Shown here: positions 11,900 through 22,105 of the stretch, one piece after another
Layout: each line of letters opens with the position of its first letter
How positions within the stretch are numbered: position 1 is the first letter of the stretch
Source of the DNA: Favolaschia claudopus
Taxonomy: Eukaryota > Basidiomycota > Agaricomycetes > Agaricales > Mycenaceae
Direction of reading: 5' to 3'
Length of the DNA stretch: 64,000 nucleotides
Assembly: GCA_037176885.1 (NCBI GenBank)
Contig: JAWWNJ010000032.1
Span: forward strand, 124,001 to 188,000
The notes under the pieces: model-generated
What the model saw: only the letters and a program-made list of their open reading frames with translations
What the model was told of the DNA's origin: nothing
Databases searched by the model: none
Made by a program: the position numbers and the translations under genes

Positions 11900-13550
11900 T
11901 TACATTATAATACAATCTTTCCCGTCCTTATTTTTCCCGCCTCCACCACCTCCACTATCCTCGCCCGGCCCCCGATGAAGCACCGCATGCGCGCCGGCAC
12001 TCCCCCCACCCGCATGCAACGGCTGGTTCGACCCGCCGCGCAGCCGCTGCGCAGCGCGCTTGTCGCCGAGGTCCGCCGCGCGCTTGTAGTAGCTTGATGA
12101 CTCGCGGGCGTTGGGCTGCGTGCCGATGCCGACTTCGAGGAAGTAGCCGACGGCGTACATGGCCTTTGCGAGGCCTGCGTCGGCGGCTTTTTGCGCCCAG
12201 AGGAAGGCTTCGGTGTCGGATTGGGGGAGGACGCCGGGGGAGCCGACGAGGTACCAGGCTGTGAGGGCGAAGCAGGCGTCGCGGTGGCTTTGTTGGGCGG
12301 CGATGTTCTGTTAAATTGGGGTTAGGGATTATTGGTGGGAAAGGGTTAGATAGACGCACGTAGTAATGGATGGAGAGTGCGGGATCTTGCGGGCATCCCA
12401 TTTTCCCATACTCGTAGCATTCGCCGAGACGGTATGCGCTTGGGGCGTAGCCCAGCTCGGCGGCTTGGGCAAGTAGTTCCGTCGAGTATTCGTAGTCGAC
12501 GAATAGTACGTTGTCGATGCCGCGTTCGTGTAGCAGCGCGAGCTCGTGTAGCGCGTGAGGGAACTCTGCGGTGGCATGTTCTGCGCTCCGTTTGAGCCAT
12601 TTAACGCCCTCCTTCGGGCTCTTGCTTAAGCCAAGTTCGCCGTTCAGCTCTGCGATGCCGAGCCGATACATCGCGCCGGGGTGCAGCGCCGCGGCTGCTT
12701 TCCGGAAGAACTGCAGGGCTTTTGCGGACTCGCGGCGGCAGCCCCAGCCGTTCTCGCAGCAGGTACCGGAGCGGTAGGCGGCGTCCGGATGGCCATGCTT
12801 GGCGGCAAGGACGAAGAGGGGGTAGGCGCGGTCAAAGTCTTGTTTGTTCTTGACGGTGCCGATGCCGTTGGCGTAGCAGTCCGCGAGGAAATATTGGGAG
12901 GCGGGGTGGCCTCGGTCTGCGAGGCGCTTGAGCAGGGAAGTGGCTTCGCGGATGAGCTCGTCGCGTTTTTCCTGTGCGCGTTCTACCTCCATAACGTTTC
13001 CCGCTGTCTCGACGGGGATGGGGAGGGACTTTGAGGCGTCGATCATGAAGACGGCGAACTCGAATTGGAGGTCTGGGTCCTGGGTCTTCTTTGCGTTTGC
13101 GCGATAGAGCTCTAGGGTGCGCTCGTGCGACAACAAAGCGGCCTGGTTTCCTGGGCGGAGATGGGAATGGTCGAGGAGAGGACCGGGAGGTGGGGAGGGA
13201 GCTCGATTAGACTGGGTAGCGGCGGAGCCCTGCTGGGCATACTGGTCGACGCTGTAGGTGGAAGCGACAGCATTTCCGGCGTAAAAATCGTCTGGCTCGT
13301 CTGGTTCTGAATACTGGTCTTCGTTGTCTTGTTCGTCATAGTCGTTATCATACGGAGGCTGCTGCTGTGGGTATTGAGGGTTATATTGACCCTGCATGGG
13401 GGGCCCTGGTGGTGGCCGAGATGAGGGAAGACGAGGGTCTGCGTACATGCCAGTGGCGGTTAACGGTAGAGGCAGAGTCTGAGATTTCGTTGACTGTTGC
13501 CCAATCGTTTGAAGAACCGCTAAATTTGCTGGGTTCTTGTGCAGCGGCAT
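11900..13550 (-). CDS. SKT5: Chs4/Skt5-like SEL1-repeat chitin synthase regulator
   Basis: Two exons, 12360-13550 and 11900-12307 (52-nt intron, GTGCGT...ACAG), give 532 residues. The first 150 residues are Pro/Gln/Tyr/Asp-rich and disordered. After HERTLELYRANAKKT come at least seven SEL1-like repeats, for example GHPASQYFLADCYANG, HPGAMYRLG and GLAKAMYAVGYFLEVG. The last residues are KDCIIM, a CaaX prenylation box that I checked codon by codon at 11903-11914. Yeast Chs4/Skt5 has SEL1 repeats and a farnesylated CaaX end and activates chitin synthase III at the plasma membrane; the same role is inferred here. Divergent from EXO84, with 286 bp between start codons. Confidence 0.85.
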
Positions 13551-13836
13551 AAATACTTTGGATTCTAGGTGGTATCTACTCTACTAGCCCCAACGTATTT
13601 TATACAGCTTCTACTCAGTTGCATCACCAGAAACAGCTCCATCATATCCCGCCCACGCGTCATCGAGAACGCATTTACCTCCAACAGCTAGAGGATTAAA
13701 CCAGCGCCATGGTTACTGTGCAAGACCGCATCCAGCAGGTTATACGTTCTACAACGGTTAGAAGGTCGCGAGACATTATGGAGAACGGAGACCAGTCGAG
13801 TGGCTGTGTTGAGTCCACCACTTGATCTCTCCTTCG

Positions 13837-16630
13837 ATGCAACAGTCGTCTCTACGGTCTCGACGCTCAGAGGCGCCGGGCAAGTCCCAGCGTCAGCCAA
13901 CGCGTCTCGCAAAGCCCAATGGCGGAACCGCGCCCACTCCTCGTCCAAGGGACGCCCGCAAGTCTAGAGTCGATGATAAAATCAAGAAACGCATGTCTAT
14001 GCGATATGCAGACATTTCTGCACCCACTGAACTCAATGCACCCCCAATGCCCACAATGCCCGGCCTGCCTAGGTCTACCCCAGGTAGGGAGCGCGATGAG
14101 GTGTTGGTCAAGGATCCAGGTGGCGCTCGCGCTGATCGCGCAATTGACGACAAGAAGTTACTCGACAAGGATGACTTTGACCCTGATTCCTGTGCGTGGA
14201 ATGCTGTCCGGAAGGAATAGTATCTCATAGACGCTTTTAGTCTTGAAAATCAAGCTGGCAAATTCAACAGAGTCCGAGTTGAAATCTCTCCAGTCCTCTT
14301 TGCGGAATGCCAAAGACGATACAGCTTCAGATTTGCAGCGGAATGTGTTCAAGAAGTATGCTGCTCCCACTAGCCGTCATAATGCACCACTGAATATCCT
14401 TTCGTAGCTACGCAGAATTCGTTCTCATCTCCAAAGAAATCTCTACACTCGAGAACGAGATGATCGAACTCAAAGAATCACTATCCGAATACAAATCCAT
14501 GCCCTCCCTCCTCCACATCCCCGACCCAACCTCCACCTCCTCCTCCGGCCTCTCCTCCTACCGCCGCTCCTCCGTCGCCGACCTCCGCATCATGTACTTC
14601 AACCAGATGCAGACCCTGCACGCCCAAGTCGAAGGCTCAGCCAAATTCGCACCGACCACGCCTGGGCGGCACGTCGTCGCCGAGGTCGACGGTGTCATCG
14701 CGCTGAACGCAGCAACGTATAAGCCTACGGGGAAAGTCAAATTCGTGGTGCTAGATGATGCGGTGCTGGTGGCGCGACGGCGGCGGCGCACGGGTGGCGG
14801 GGGAAGGGAGGGTCGGGATGGTGGCGCCAATGAGGGGAAACTCGTTGCGGAGCGATGCTGGTCGTTGAACGAGATGCTCGTCCTTGATACGAAGGATTCA
14901 CCCAGTCAGTCTCTTCCCATTTCCATTCAATACTCCATCAATCACACATCCCTAACCATCATGCACACGCAGGTATGACGAACGTATTCAAAATCCGCCA
15001 AGGCAAAGAGACGCACGTCTTCCGCACCGAAACGCCCGCAGACAAAAAGTCCCTCCTATCGCAATTCCGGCACGTCGCGGAGGAGCTCGCCGCGAAGAAG
15101 CGGAAAGAGCGCGAAGGCGAGCACGAGCGGCGGAAGAGCTTGTGGAATGGGGGCGGCGGTGGGGATGTTCCGAATTTCAGCAATCCGGATCGGATGCCGC
15201 CCGTGCCGGATTGGATGTCGGATTTGGCGCGTAAGGCGGACCCGGATGGGACGGACGCGAAGGAGAAGGCGGAGCGCGATGCAAGGTGGGTTGGGGAGTG
15301 GAGTGACGAGCTTACTGTGGCTATTGCGCTTCGTGAGTGGGAGAAGGCTACGGGCCTCGTTGAGACTGGTTTGTACTCTCTGTCTGACCTTCATACTGGT
15401 TCGCTCGCTCATTGGACTCGACAAGGCCGCGCCAAACTCGCTGTTACACCTCTCCTCCAGCCGAAGCTCCCTGTGCTTACTGCGCAACTCACTGCTGCGC
15501 TGTTGCAGTCGCTTTCACAGCCGAGCAACCGCAAGAGCACCGTCACGTCGCTGATTGCTTTGTTGTTGCAGCTCAACGCCGGCCCAGCGGCGCGCGGGGC
15601 GTTTCTTAACATGCGGAGCCAGGTGATGCGTAGCCATGTTCGGAGAATACGGTTCGAGGGGCACATTGGCGCGTATATCGGGGACCTTGCGTTTGTGTAC
15701 TTTACTGGCATCAAGCATACGGCCGATTGGTTCCTTGCGAGTTTCCAGGAAAACGACGTTGCGAGTGGTATGTTTTCTCCTTTTTTCATCGAGTTGCACA
15801 ATTGACGTAAACTGCATGCAGCGTTCATCGACTGGACAAAGAAGCAGATTGAAGATTACGGCGAGCAGTTTCGGAGGCAAGTCTATAGCACGGATGTTGA
15901 CCCAAAGGTCGTCGAAGATGCGCTCAAAATCACGTATGCTCAAAGCAAGAAACTCATGCAGGACTACGGACTCGATTTCCGCTTCCTTTTCAGTGATGTT
16001 CTTTCGGAGCACCCGAAGAGTAATGTGCAAGTTCCCCCGACATTCACTCTGCGCGGACACCAAGTGGCGAAACCCCCACGGCACACGCCCGCATCGCTCA
16101 ACCTTGTCAACAGCAATATCGCCTCGACTCCGCCGCCGCTTTCCGCCACACCCTCGACTGCGAGCAACACCCCTTCCGTCCCTATTACGATTCCCGCCCC
16201 GTCCCCATCCCCAAGTACCTCCCGCACACGCTCGCCGAGCGTATCCCGCGACGCAATCCAACCCTCATTATCCACCTCAACCTCACGGAGCGCATTCCGT
16301 GAACGTGATCGTGATCGTGAACGCCTGCCGCCAACAGCGCCACTAACAATCGTGCCCGATCTCCCCATACTCGCATCGCCTACTCCGCGGCGTGCGCGCT
16401 CGCCGCCGCCGAGTGCTGGGTTTGCGCCGCCGACGCCGGGTGTGCCTCCCACGCCGCGCACTGCGGGGCTGGTTGGTGGGAGGGAGCGTCCGCCAAGGGC
16501 GTATCGCGGTGCGCCGAGCCCGGGGCCCGGCACGCCTGCTACGCTGCCGCCGCGGAGCGCGAATCGGCCTGGCAGCCAGCTGAATCGTCTGCCGCCTGTT
16601 GCGGTTCCGCAGCGGGAGGGTATGATTTGA
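13837..16630 (+). CDS. EXO84: Exocyst complex subunit EXO84
   Basis: Starts at ATG 13837 (MQQSSLRSRRSEAP); stop at 16628-16630. Reconstructed junctions keep frame: …DPDS|FLKIKLANSTE…, …RNVFK|NYAEFVLISKEI…, …KDSPS|MTNVFKIRQG…, and …NDVAS|AFIDWTKKQ…. The N-terminal coiled segment (EISTLENEMIELKESL), a PH-like domain and the helical C-terminal part match Exo84, which tethers secretory vesicles to the plasma membrane as part of the exocyst. A long Ser/Pro/Arg-rich tail after about residue 700 is low complexity and probably disordered. An in-frame upstream ATG at 13709 belongs to no exon I can join convincingly. Confidence 0.85.
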
Positions 16631-16729
16631 TTGGGGACTTTTGTTTTGTTTCAGTGGATTGCAACTCACAGTATGTACACGGGAGACTCGAGAATAAATT
16701 TAAGAGGCATAACAATACCCGATGTAAAG

Positions 16730-19551
16730 CTATTCAAGCCTCATGCAGCGGCACTGAGAGGGGTTTGGTGCGGTCAGATTGCGGTTGGAGGTGCTGAGAT
16801 GGGATGCATGATCACCTGGAGGGAAGTCGACTTGACTGAGGTACCAAGCTCCTAGACAGTTTGTCAGTGCTGAGTCGTCGCGATGTGAACAAGAGTAAAT
16901 TTCACTGTCGGCGCCTGGAGTTTCTTCAGCGACCGTTGTACCATTGCCTGCCCAGAAGAAGCGGTTCTTGTGTCCATTCAGAGACTCGTATGTATAGTCT
17001 TCCCATCGTGGATGTTCGAGTGCGCGTACAGCGTGAAGACAGGAACCTGTTAGGCGGGTGAATTTTGGCTTCGGCGAATGCAACTGTCATGGGAAGCTTG
17101 CCAGGCCATAGCGCGACAACGCGCCCTTCAGACAGGCCTTGTTTATACCATGATCTACATTTCTCGCTGAAGACCGTCTAGAATGAAGGAGTCAGACGGC
17201 AAGGTTGATTAGGCTGCGATGCAACAAGCCTTTTCGAAATGGTGCTGCACAATAGGCTAAGTCCAGCAGTACCAAATACAAATGCACGCTGTACCTCAAG
17301 ATATGCGTCCCAATCTTCTACAGCTTCGGCTTTAACCTCCATACTTTTCAAATGCTCACGCTGTAATTTCAGCGTCGCTTCGACAGCGTAGTCCACTTGC
17401 TATAAAGCCAGTCAGTTGATAATCCCCTGTCCAATGACAACGACTCGCTCGTTCAATGACAATGAGCAGGGATCCCGAGCCTATATCCGTATGAGAAGAT
17501 ACCCAATGGCTCAAAGACACACTCTTGCCTACTGCAGCGTTTGGGCCGAGCGACTGGAACCAGTTGGGGAAACCATCGACCGCAACAGAAAGGTATGTCT
17601 TTGGATGGGGTTTGTATTTTTCCGATAATTGTACGCCCCCACGCCCGATGATGGGAAAGGGCAACTGGAAAGATGTATCAAATCCTGGATACGTGGTTCA
17701 GTCTTTCCAGGGAAAGCGAGATTTACAGAAACTACCTGTAGCACAAACAATCACGTCTAATTCGTCGATGTTTCCATCGACGGTTTCGATTCCGTTCGGT
17801 AATATTTGTTTGATCTCGGTAGGAATGAACTTGACCTGGAGAGGAGTTCAGACGATGCTGACAGAGAAACCGAGGCTGAGTTACATTGTCTTGACACAAA
17901 GCTTCGAGATAGCCCGGTCCAGGTGTTAGTCGTCTGCAGCAGATAGGGAAGTCGGGGATCACTGGGTGATAATGAGCGTCTGCGCATGCTTTCGTTAAAA
18001 AGCGTACAATGCTCTGCGATGTCCGGCCGTGGCTCAAGGCGCTTTAGCATGTCCGCTTTGAACGTGGTTCGACCACCCTCTTGCATCGGGTGACCATTGA
18101 GGGTGACAACATGGAGGGACTGTGAAAAACATATCCAGTCGCCATCGCCGGTGAAAAGAAGATCCTGACGTTGAGATCCGATTCGAGGTCTCTTCTGAAC
18201 TCCTTGTAATAGGCAGGATCCCTGAAACCTTCCTTGTCCTTGTCGGTAAATTTATCTAATTACATGTGAGCCTGGATGCGTCCAATGAATGTAAACCGTA
18301 CAGTTGGTTTCGGTGGTCCCCATGCCAAGCTGTTCTGCGCGATCACCGAGAAACGGGAACGAAATCCAGGTCTGCCCACGAACATAATTTCGGAGGAGTT
18401 GGACTTTGGGCTGCAAAGCCGGTACGATTTGCAACGCCGAGGAACCCTGATAATATTGAATCGCAAAGTAGAATCTCGGGTTCGTGAACCGTACCACGCC
18501 GATAACTCCTACTTTCTTGTCTTTCCAGGACTGAACGGTGTCCTCCCAAGGACCCGCAGGATCACCCTCACCTGTTTCCCATTTGGCAGAATGGATGATT
18601 TTGCCTTCAAAGGAATGTAGTCCTTTGATGTCCGGCCACTTCCATCTGCTCAAACCACCTATTCCCGTAAAGAGCACATCGGTATCGGTTTGGAATTCCT
18701 CGACTTGATTCGCCGAATCTGTACTGGGTCGTTGGATGGTTAGATTCCATTTCCCGGTATCCTCGGACCAGATAGCACTGGTCAAACGATGCTCCAGTTT
18801 GATGAATGGCCGAAGATCGTATTCATCCACTGAACAGGGAAAGTCAGCCAAAACGTCCAGGTTACGACTAGGACAATTCGAACCAACGGATTCAAGGTAT
18901 GCCAGAATTTCTTGAACAAGTAACTTCTTACAGATGCCACAAATGATTTCGGTGGTTCGTACCTGGTCCTTGGACGTAGAAAGAAGACCAGTCCGTCTGT
19001 TGCTGTGATGTGAGCATGCAATCTCGGCTGCGGCGTCAGTTGCGCATGCCTTCTCGTGAAAAGTTAATTGGTACTGAATATGGTTGAAGATGTATAAGAT
19101 AGGGTTATCTGGGGCTATATTTTTTGCACTCACACAATGCGATGGAATGTCGCAGGCAAGACCCTTGCAACTCTGTTGGTTGGGAGCAACAGCAGATGCT
19201 TTTCAACGTACTGGATACTTATTGGCGAACCAGGTTCCTCCTACACCATTGAGCGCTTCGTAAATCGTCAACTCGACATTCTTGACGCGCTGCAAGAATC
19301 TGAATACCGATCAATTGGGCAAATTGAGAAAATAAATGGCAAATGTACCGAATTCCGGCAATGATCCCTGCCACTGTTCAAACTTTGTACGCTGTAATAT
19401 TCGCAGATCAACTCACCGCTGAATCCGGCACCCACAACGACAACCTTGATGGGACGCGGCGCGTCTATCGCAGATTCACTGAACAAAGGTTCTGTTTCCT
19501 CTGTAAAAATAACAGGTCGTCGAAAAACTGCATCAGCTTACGCTGTGTCAT
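16730..19551 (-). CDS. Flavin monooxygenase, Baeyer-Villiger type
   Basis: A minus-strand gene with well over ten short introns. A short first exon, ATG ACA CAG C at 19551, joins across a 48-nt intron to the FAD-binding start KVVVVGAGFSG. Later motifs are: FEGKIIHSAKW, fitting the FxGxxxHxxxW fingerprint of type I Baeyer-Villiger monooxygenases; a second Rossmann motif, GVGSSALQIVP, for NADPH; DVIVCATGFDTSF; and the C-terminal blocks SWYKQGLSEGRVVALWPG and HPRWEDYTYESL. No stop or frameshift interrupts the reconstructed chain. It should insert or transfer one oxygen atom to a ketone or similar substrate, which is unknown. It shares a 711-bp divergent promoter with a quinone oxidoreductase. 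Confidence 0.8.
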
Positions 19552-19941
19552 AGTGTGTAGGCGTCAAACTGGTCTTGTCCGCTGCCGCCATTGGGAGTGG
19601 TCTATATACGAGTCTTGTGTAGTAGAAGTCACACGATGCCAAGGGACTGCAGCTGCTGAACCAATCACCCATACGTGATTGGAATCGCACCTTGTATGGT
19701 GTCAAGGGAGCGGAACAGGCAGGCCATCCAGACGGGTTGTTGACCGCGATTTAACGGTCAGATGATGAGGCCAAGGGTTGAATAGCAGAATCATTGCAAG
19801 GAAACGGACGCGTTGAGCGGCAAGCTTGGGTCGGAGTGGATTAAAAAGGTCAATTAGTCCTTGGACATCCACCGATGTATGGGAGTTGGTGTTGAGTTGG
19901 CGGAAGGGAGAAAGAAAGCGATTTCGGGTTTTGGAGCCGAA

Positions 19942-19957
19942 GATAAGATAAGATAAG
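19942..19957 (+). promoter_or_regulatory. Triple overlapping GATAAG motif
   Basis: Three GATAAG hexamers at 19942, 19947 and 19952, each sharing one G with the next, form a perfect 5-bp tandem array. GATAAG is the core site of fungal GATA zinc-finger regulators (nitrogen, iron or light response). Binding is inferred from sequence only. Confidence 0.5.
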
Positions 19958-20198
19958 AATCAACGTCCCACTGCGACGGGACTCATTTTGCTTATGAACC
20001 ACCACGCAAAACTGAGCTAACTAGTGGCCACTTGGGATGATCATTTCCCTTCAAGTCGATTTTTTCCGCACTCTCTCAGGCGGTTCTGCTGCGGTATTGC
20101 CCATCGAGTTACTAAGACAGACGCGCAGCTACGTCTTACCAAAATCTCGCTACTATCAGGCATTGGTGCGACAAGATTGGTACGTTATCGCGCAATAG

Positions 20199-20206
20199 TA
20201 TAAATA
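20199..20206 (+). promoter_or_regulatory. TATA box of the first quinone oxidoreductase gene
   Basis: TATAAATA 57 bp upstream of the ATG at 20263, on the coding strand. A near-consensus TATA box at a plausible distance. Confidence 0.55.
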
Positions 20207-20262
20207 CGACTTCAAGCACCCACAACTCCCATTCAAGACGCTTACACTGTAGACTGTCTCCG

Positions 20263-21820
20263 ATGTCCTCGATACCAACCGTCAAGACAGCAATAGGGTT
20301 TCAGAAGGTCTCTGCATCGTCTGTTGTTAAATAAAACACTGAATTCATGCCTTCAGACCGGAGATTTCGATGTTCTCGAGGTTAGCATGATGAAACTCAG
20401 TATCGCCAACATTAGTTGAACTCAGCGGCTTCTCCAGATCCTCGAATTGCCTCTCAAGGTTGGATTCCATATCTTTGGCAGCATCTGTTACTAAGCTTTA
20501 TAGGTCGAATCCGGTGATCTTGTTGTCAAAGTAGGTTCCAATTGTTATTCTCATGTTGGTAGCTCTCATTTTACGATGCTCAGGCAGAATGGTTGGGTGT
20601 CAATTTCATCGATACGGCAAGCTTCCTGTCTAGTGTACCGGCGAATTCAAGTAACGATTGGAATCTGTGTCTAGTACTTCCGGTACCATTTCTTCACGAG
20701 CCGTTCACAGTTGCATGTAGCTCATTTTATGTTCAGCAAGGGTTTGTACCCTGTTCCAGAGTTCCCATCCGTGTTGGGAGGAGAGATGGCGGGCACTATC
20801 TTGGCTCTGCCAACGGACGAGAGTGTCTTAAACGACCCCGAATATAAGAAACGAGGATTCACAGTTGGCGCCAAAGTCATCGTCGTATGTGACCCTTGCG
20901 CTTTACCGTGTACATGAAAATAATCCTTGTACCCAAAGGGAAGTGCTTCCCGGTCCATGGGCGGAGTACACTCTGATTACGCAGCATTCTCTTGGAAGTA
21001 TGCACTGGCTATTCCGCCGAATGTCTCGACACGAACGGCGGCAACCGCAATGTGCCAGGGATTGACCGCTCTCACCTTCATTGAAGAAGCTCACAAGGTT
21101 CAGAAGGGTGAAACCATTCTTGTTCACACTGTCGCCGGTGGATTAGGTTTGTTTTTCGCCCAACTAATTAAAGCTCGGGGCGCAACCGTTATCGGTACAA
21201 CATCAACTAAAGAGAAAGCTGAACTCGCCAAGGCGTATGGAGCGGATCATGTCATTTTGTACAAGGAAGAGGATACCGTTCAGCGAGTTTTGGAACTCAC
21301 GAACGGTGTTGGTGTTGATGCAGTCTTCGATGGCGTGGGCAAGGATACGTAGGGGCATGTTTGCCTTTGATTTTGCAGGAGCTGACTCTGGAGTTAGTTT
21401 CGACAGCAATTTCAAGATGCTCAAGCGCAAGGGTACTCTGGTTTCTGTCGGGAACGCCTCTGGAGCTGTGCCTCCGTTTGCCCCCATTCGTCTAGTGGAA
21501 AAGAATCTGGCGTTGCTTCGACCCACGTATGTATTTGACTGCACTCAACCATGAAAGTGCTAACGTTCAACACAGATTGGGCAATTATGTTTACACCAAC
21601 GAAGAGGTATTCGCTTGATGCTCCATTCCGCGTATCGCTGACGCGCATTTAGTTCTTCCACTACACGACCGAGCTCTTCAACCTGATCGCCAACGATAGT
21701 CTCAAGGTTAAAGTCCACAAAGAATATGCCTTCAGCGCTGAGGGTGCTAGACAAGCACAGATAGACTTGACGGGTGGGCATACGATAGGCAAACTGCTCA
21801 TCAAAGTCGGGGAGAATTGA
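20263..21820 (+). CDS. ZTA1: NADPH quinone oxidoreductase (zeta-crystallin type), copy 1
   Basis: Starts MSSIPTVKTAIGFQK at ATG 20263; stop TGA 21818-21820. A medium-chain dehydrogenase/reductase without the zinc-binding residues of alcohol dehydrogenases. The NADPH Rossmann motif is HTVAGGLGLFFAQLIK, followed by GATVIGTTSTKEKAELAK. The exon chain is open through FDSNFKMLKRKGTLVSVG to the C-terminal LLIKVGEN. It contains an 8-nt micro-exon (20675-20682) flanked by a GC-AG and a GT-AG intron. It is a close paralogue of 44688-46258 but lacks that copy's N-terminal presequence, so probably cytosolic. The family reduces quinones or enones with NADPH. The exon near 20370-20510 is the least certain part. 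Confidence 0.8.
20617..20674 (+). other. GC-AG intron before a micro-exon
   Basis: The exon 20584-20616 ends in GAT ACG. The intron begins GCAAGC and ends GTCTAG. A GC donor is needed to keep FIDT joined to YFRKGLYP. The second paralogue has no intron at this place. Confidence 0.65.
20675..20682 (+). other. 8-nt micro-exon in quinone oxidoreductase
   Basis: TACTTCCG, flanked by CTAG and GTACC, joins to C AAG GGT at 20737 and gives YFRKGLYP. The paralogue encodes YYRKGLYP in one uninterrupted exon at about 45100, which supports the reading. Confidence 0.7.
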
Positions 21821-22105
21821 GATAATTCAACTGGCGCTTGTGTAACACTGTATCAGTATAAATTATGGGACGTCGACGTCCTATGTTCAGTCGAAATCTC
21901 GCGAATGGACCGGTAGTCACACCTGAGTTCTGGCCATTATGGTTGAGGCTGGTTGAGGGCAAAAATGGGTCGTCACATTGTGTCACAGTCACAAAACCTC
22001 TCATCCGCTTCGCCCATTTAGGAAGCTTCCGCCTGCGTCATTACGCCGCGACTCATGCGCGCCTGAGCTCTCGACTTTACCGACTTTTGTGACCACGTCG
22101 ACGCC

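Larger units (their letters stand above)
19552..20262. promoter_or_regulatory. Divergent promoter, monooxygenase / quinone oxidoreductase
   Basis: 711 bp between two divergent start codons, with no coding frame. It contains a GATA cluster (19942-19957) and, near the plus-strand gene, a TATA box (20199-20206). The length and the single regulatory cluster suggest that the two redox genes may be co-regulated; that is inference. Confidence 0.5.

Noticed and set aside
16730..19551. Monooxygenase gene as a broken copy, because its open frames are very short
   Set aside because: All family blocks are present in order and consecutive exons join in phase; the short frames are due to many introns.
20263..21820. 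First quinone oxidoreductase copy as a decayed pseudogene
   Set aside because: Single reading frames look broken, but with a micro-exon and a GC-AG intron the whole chain reads through to a proper stop, matching copy 2.
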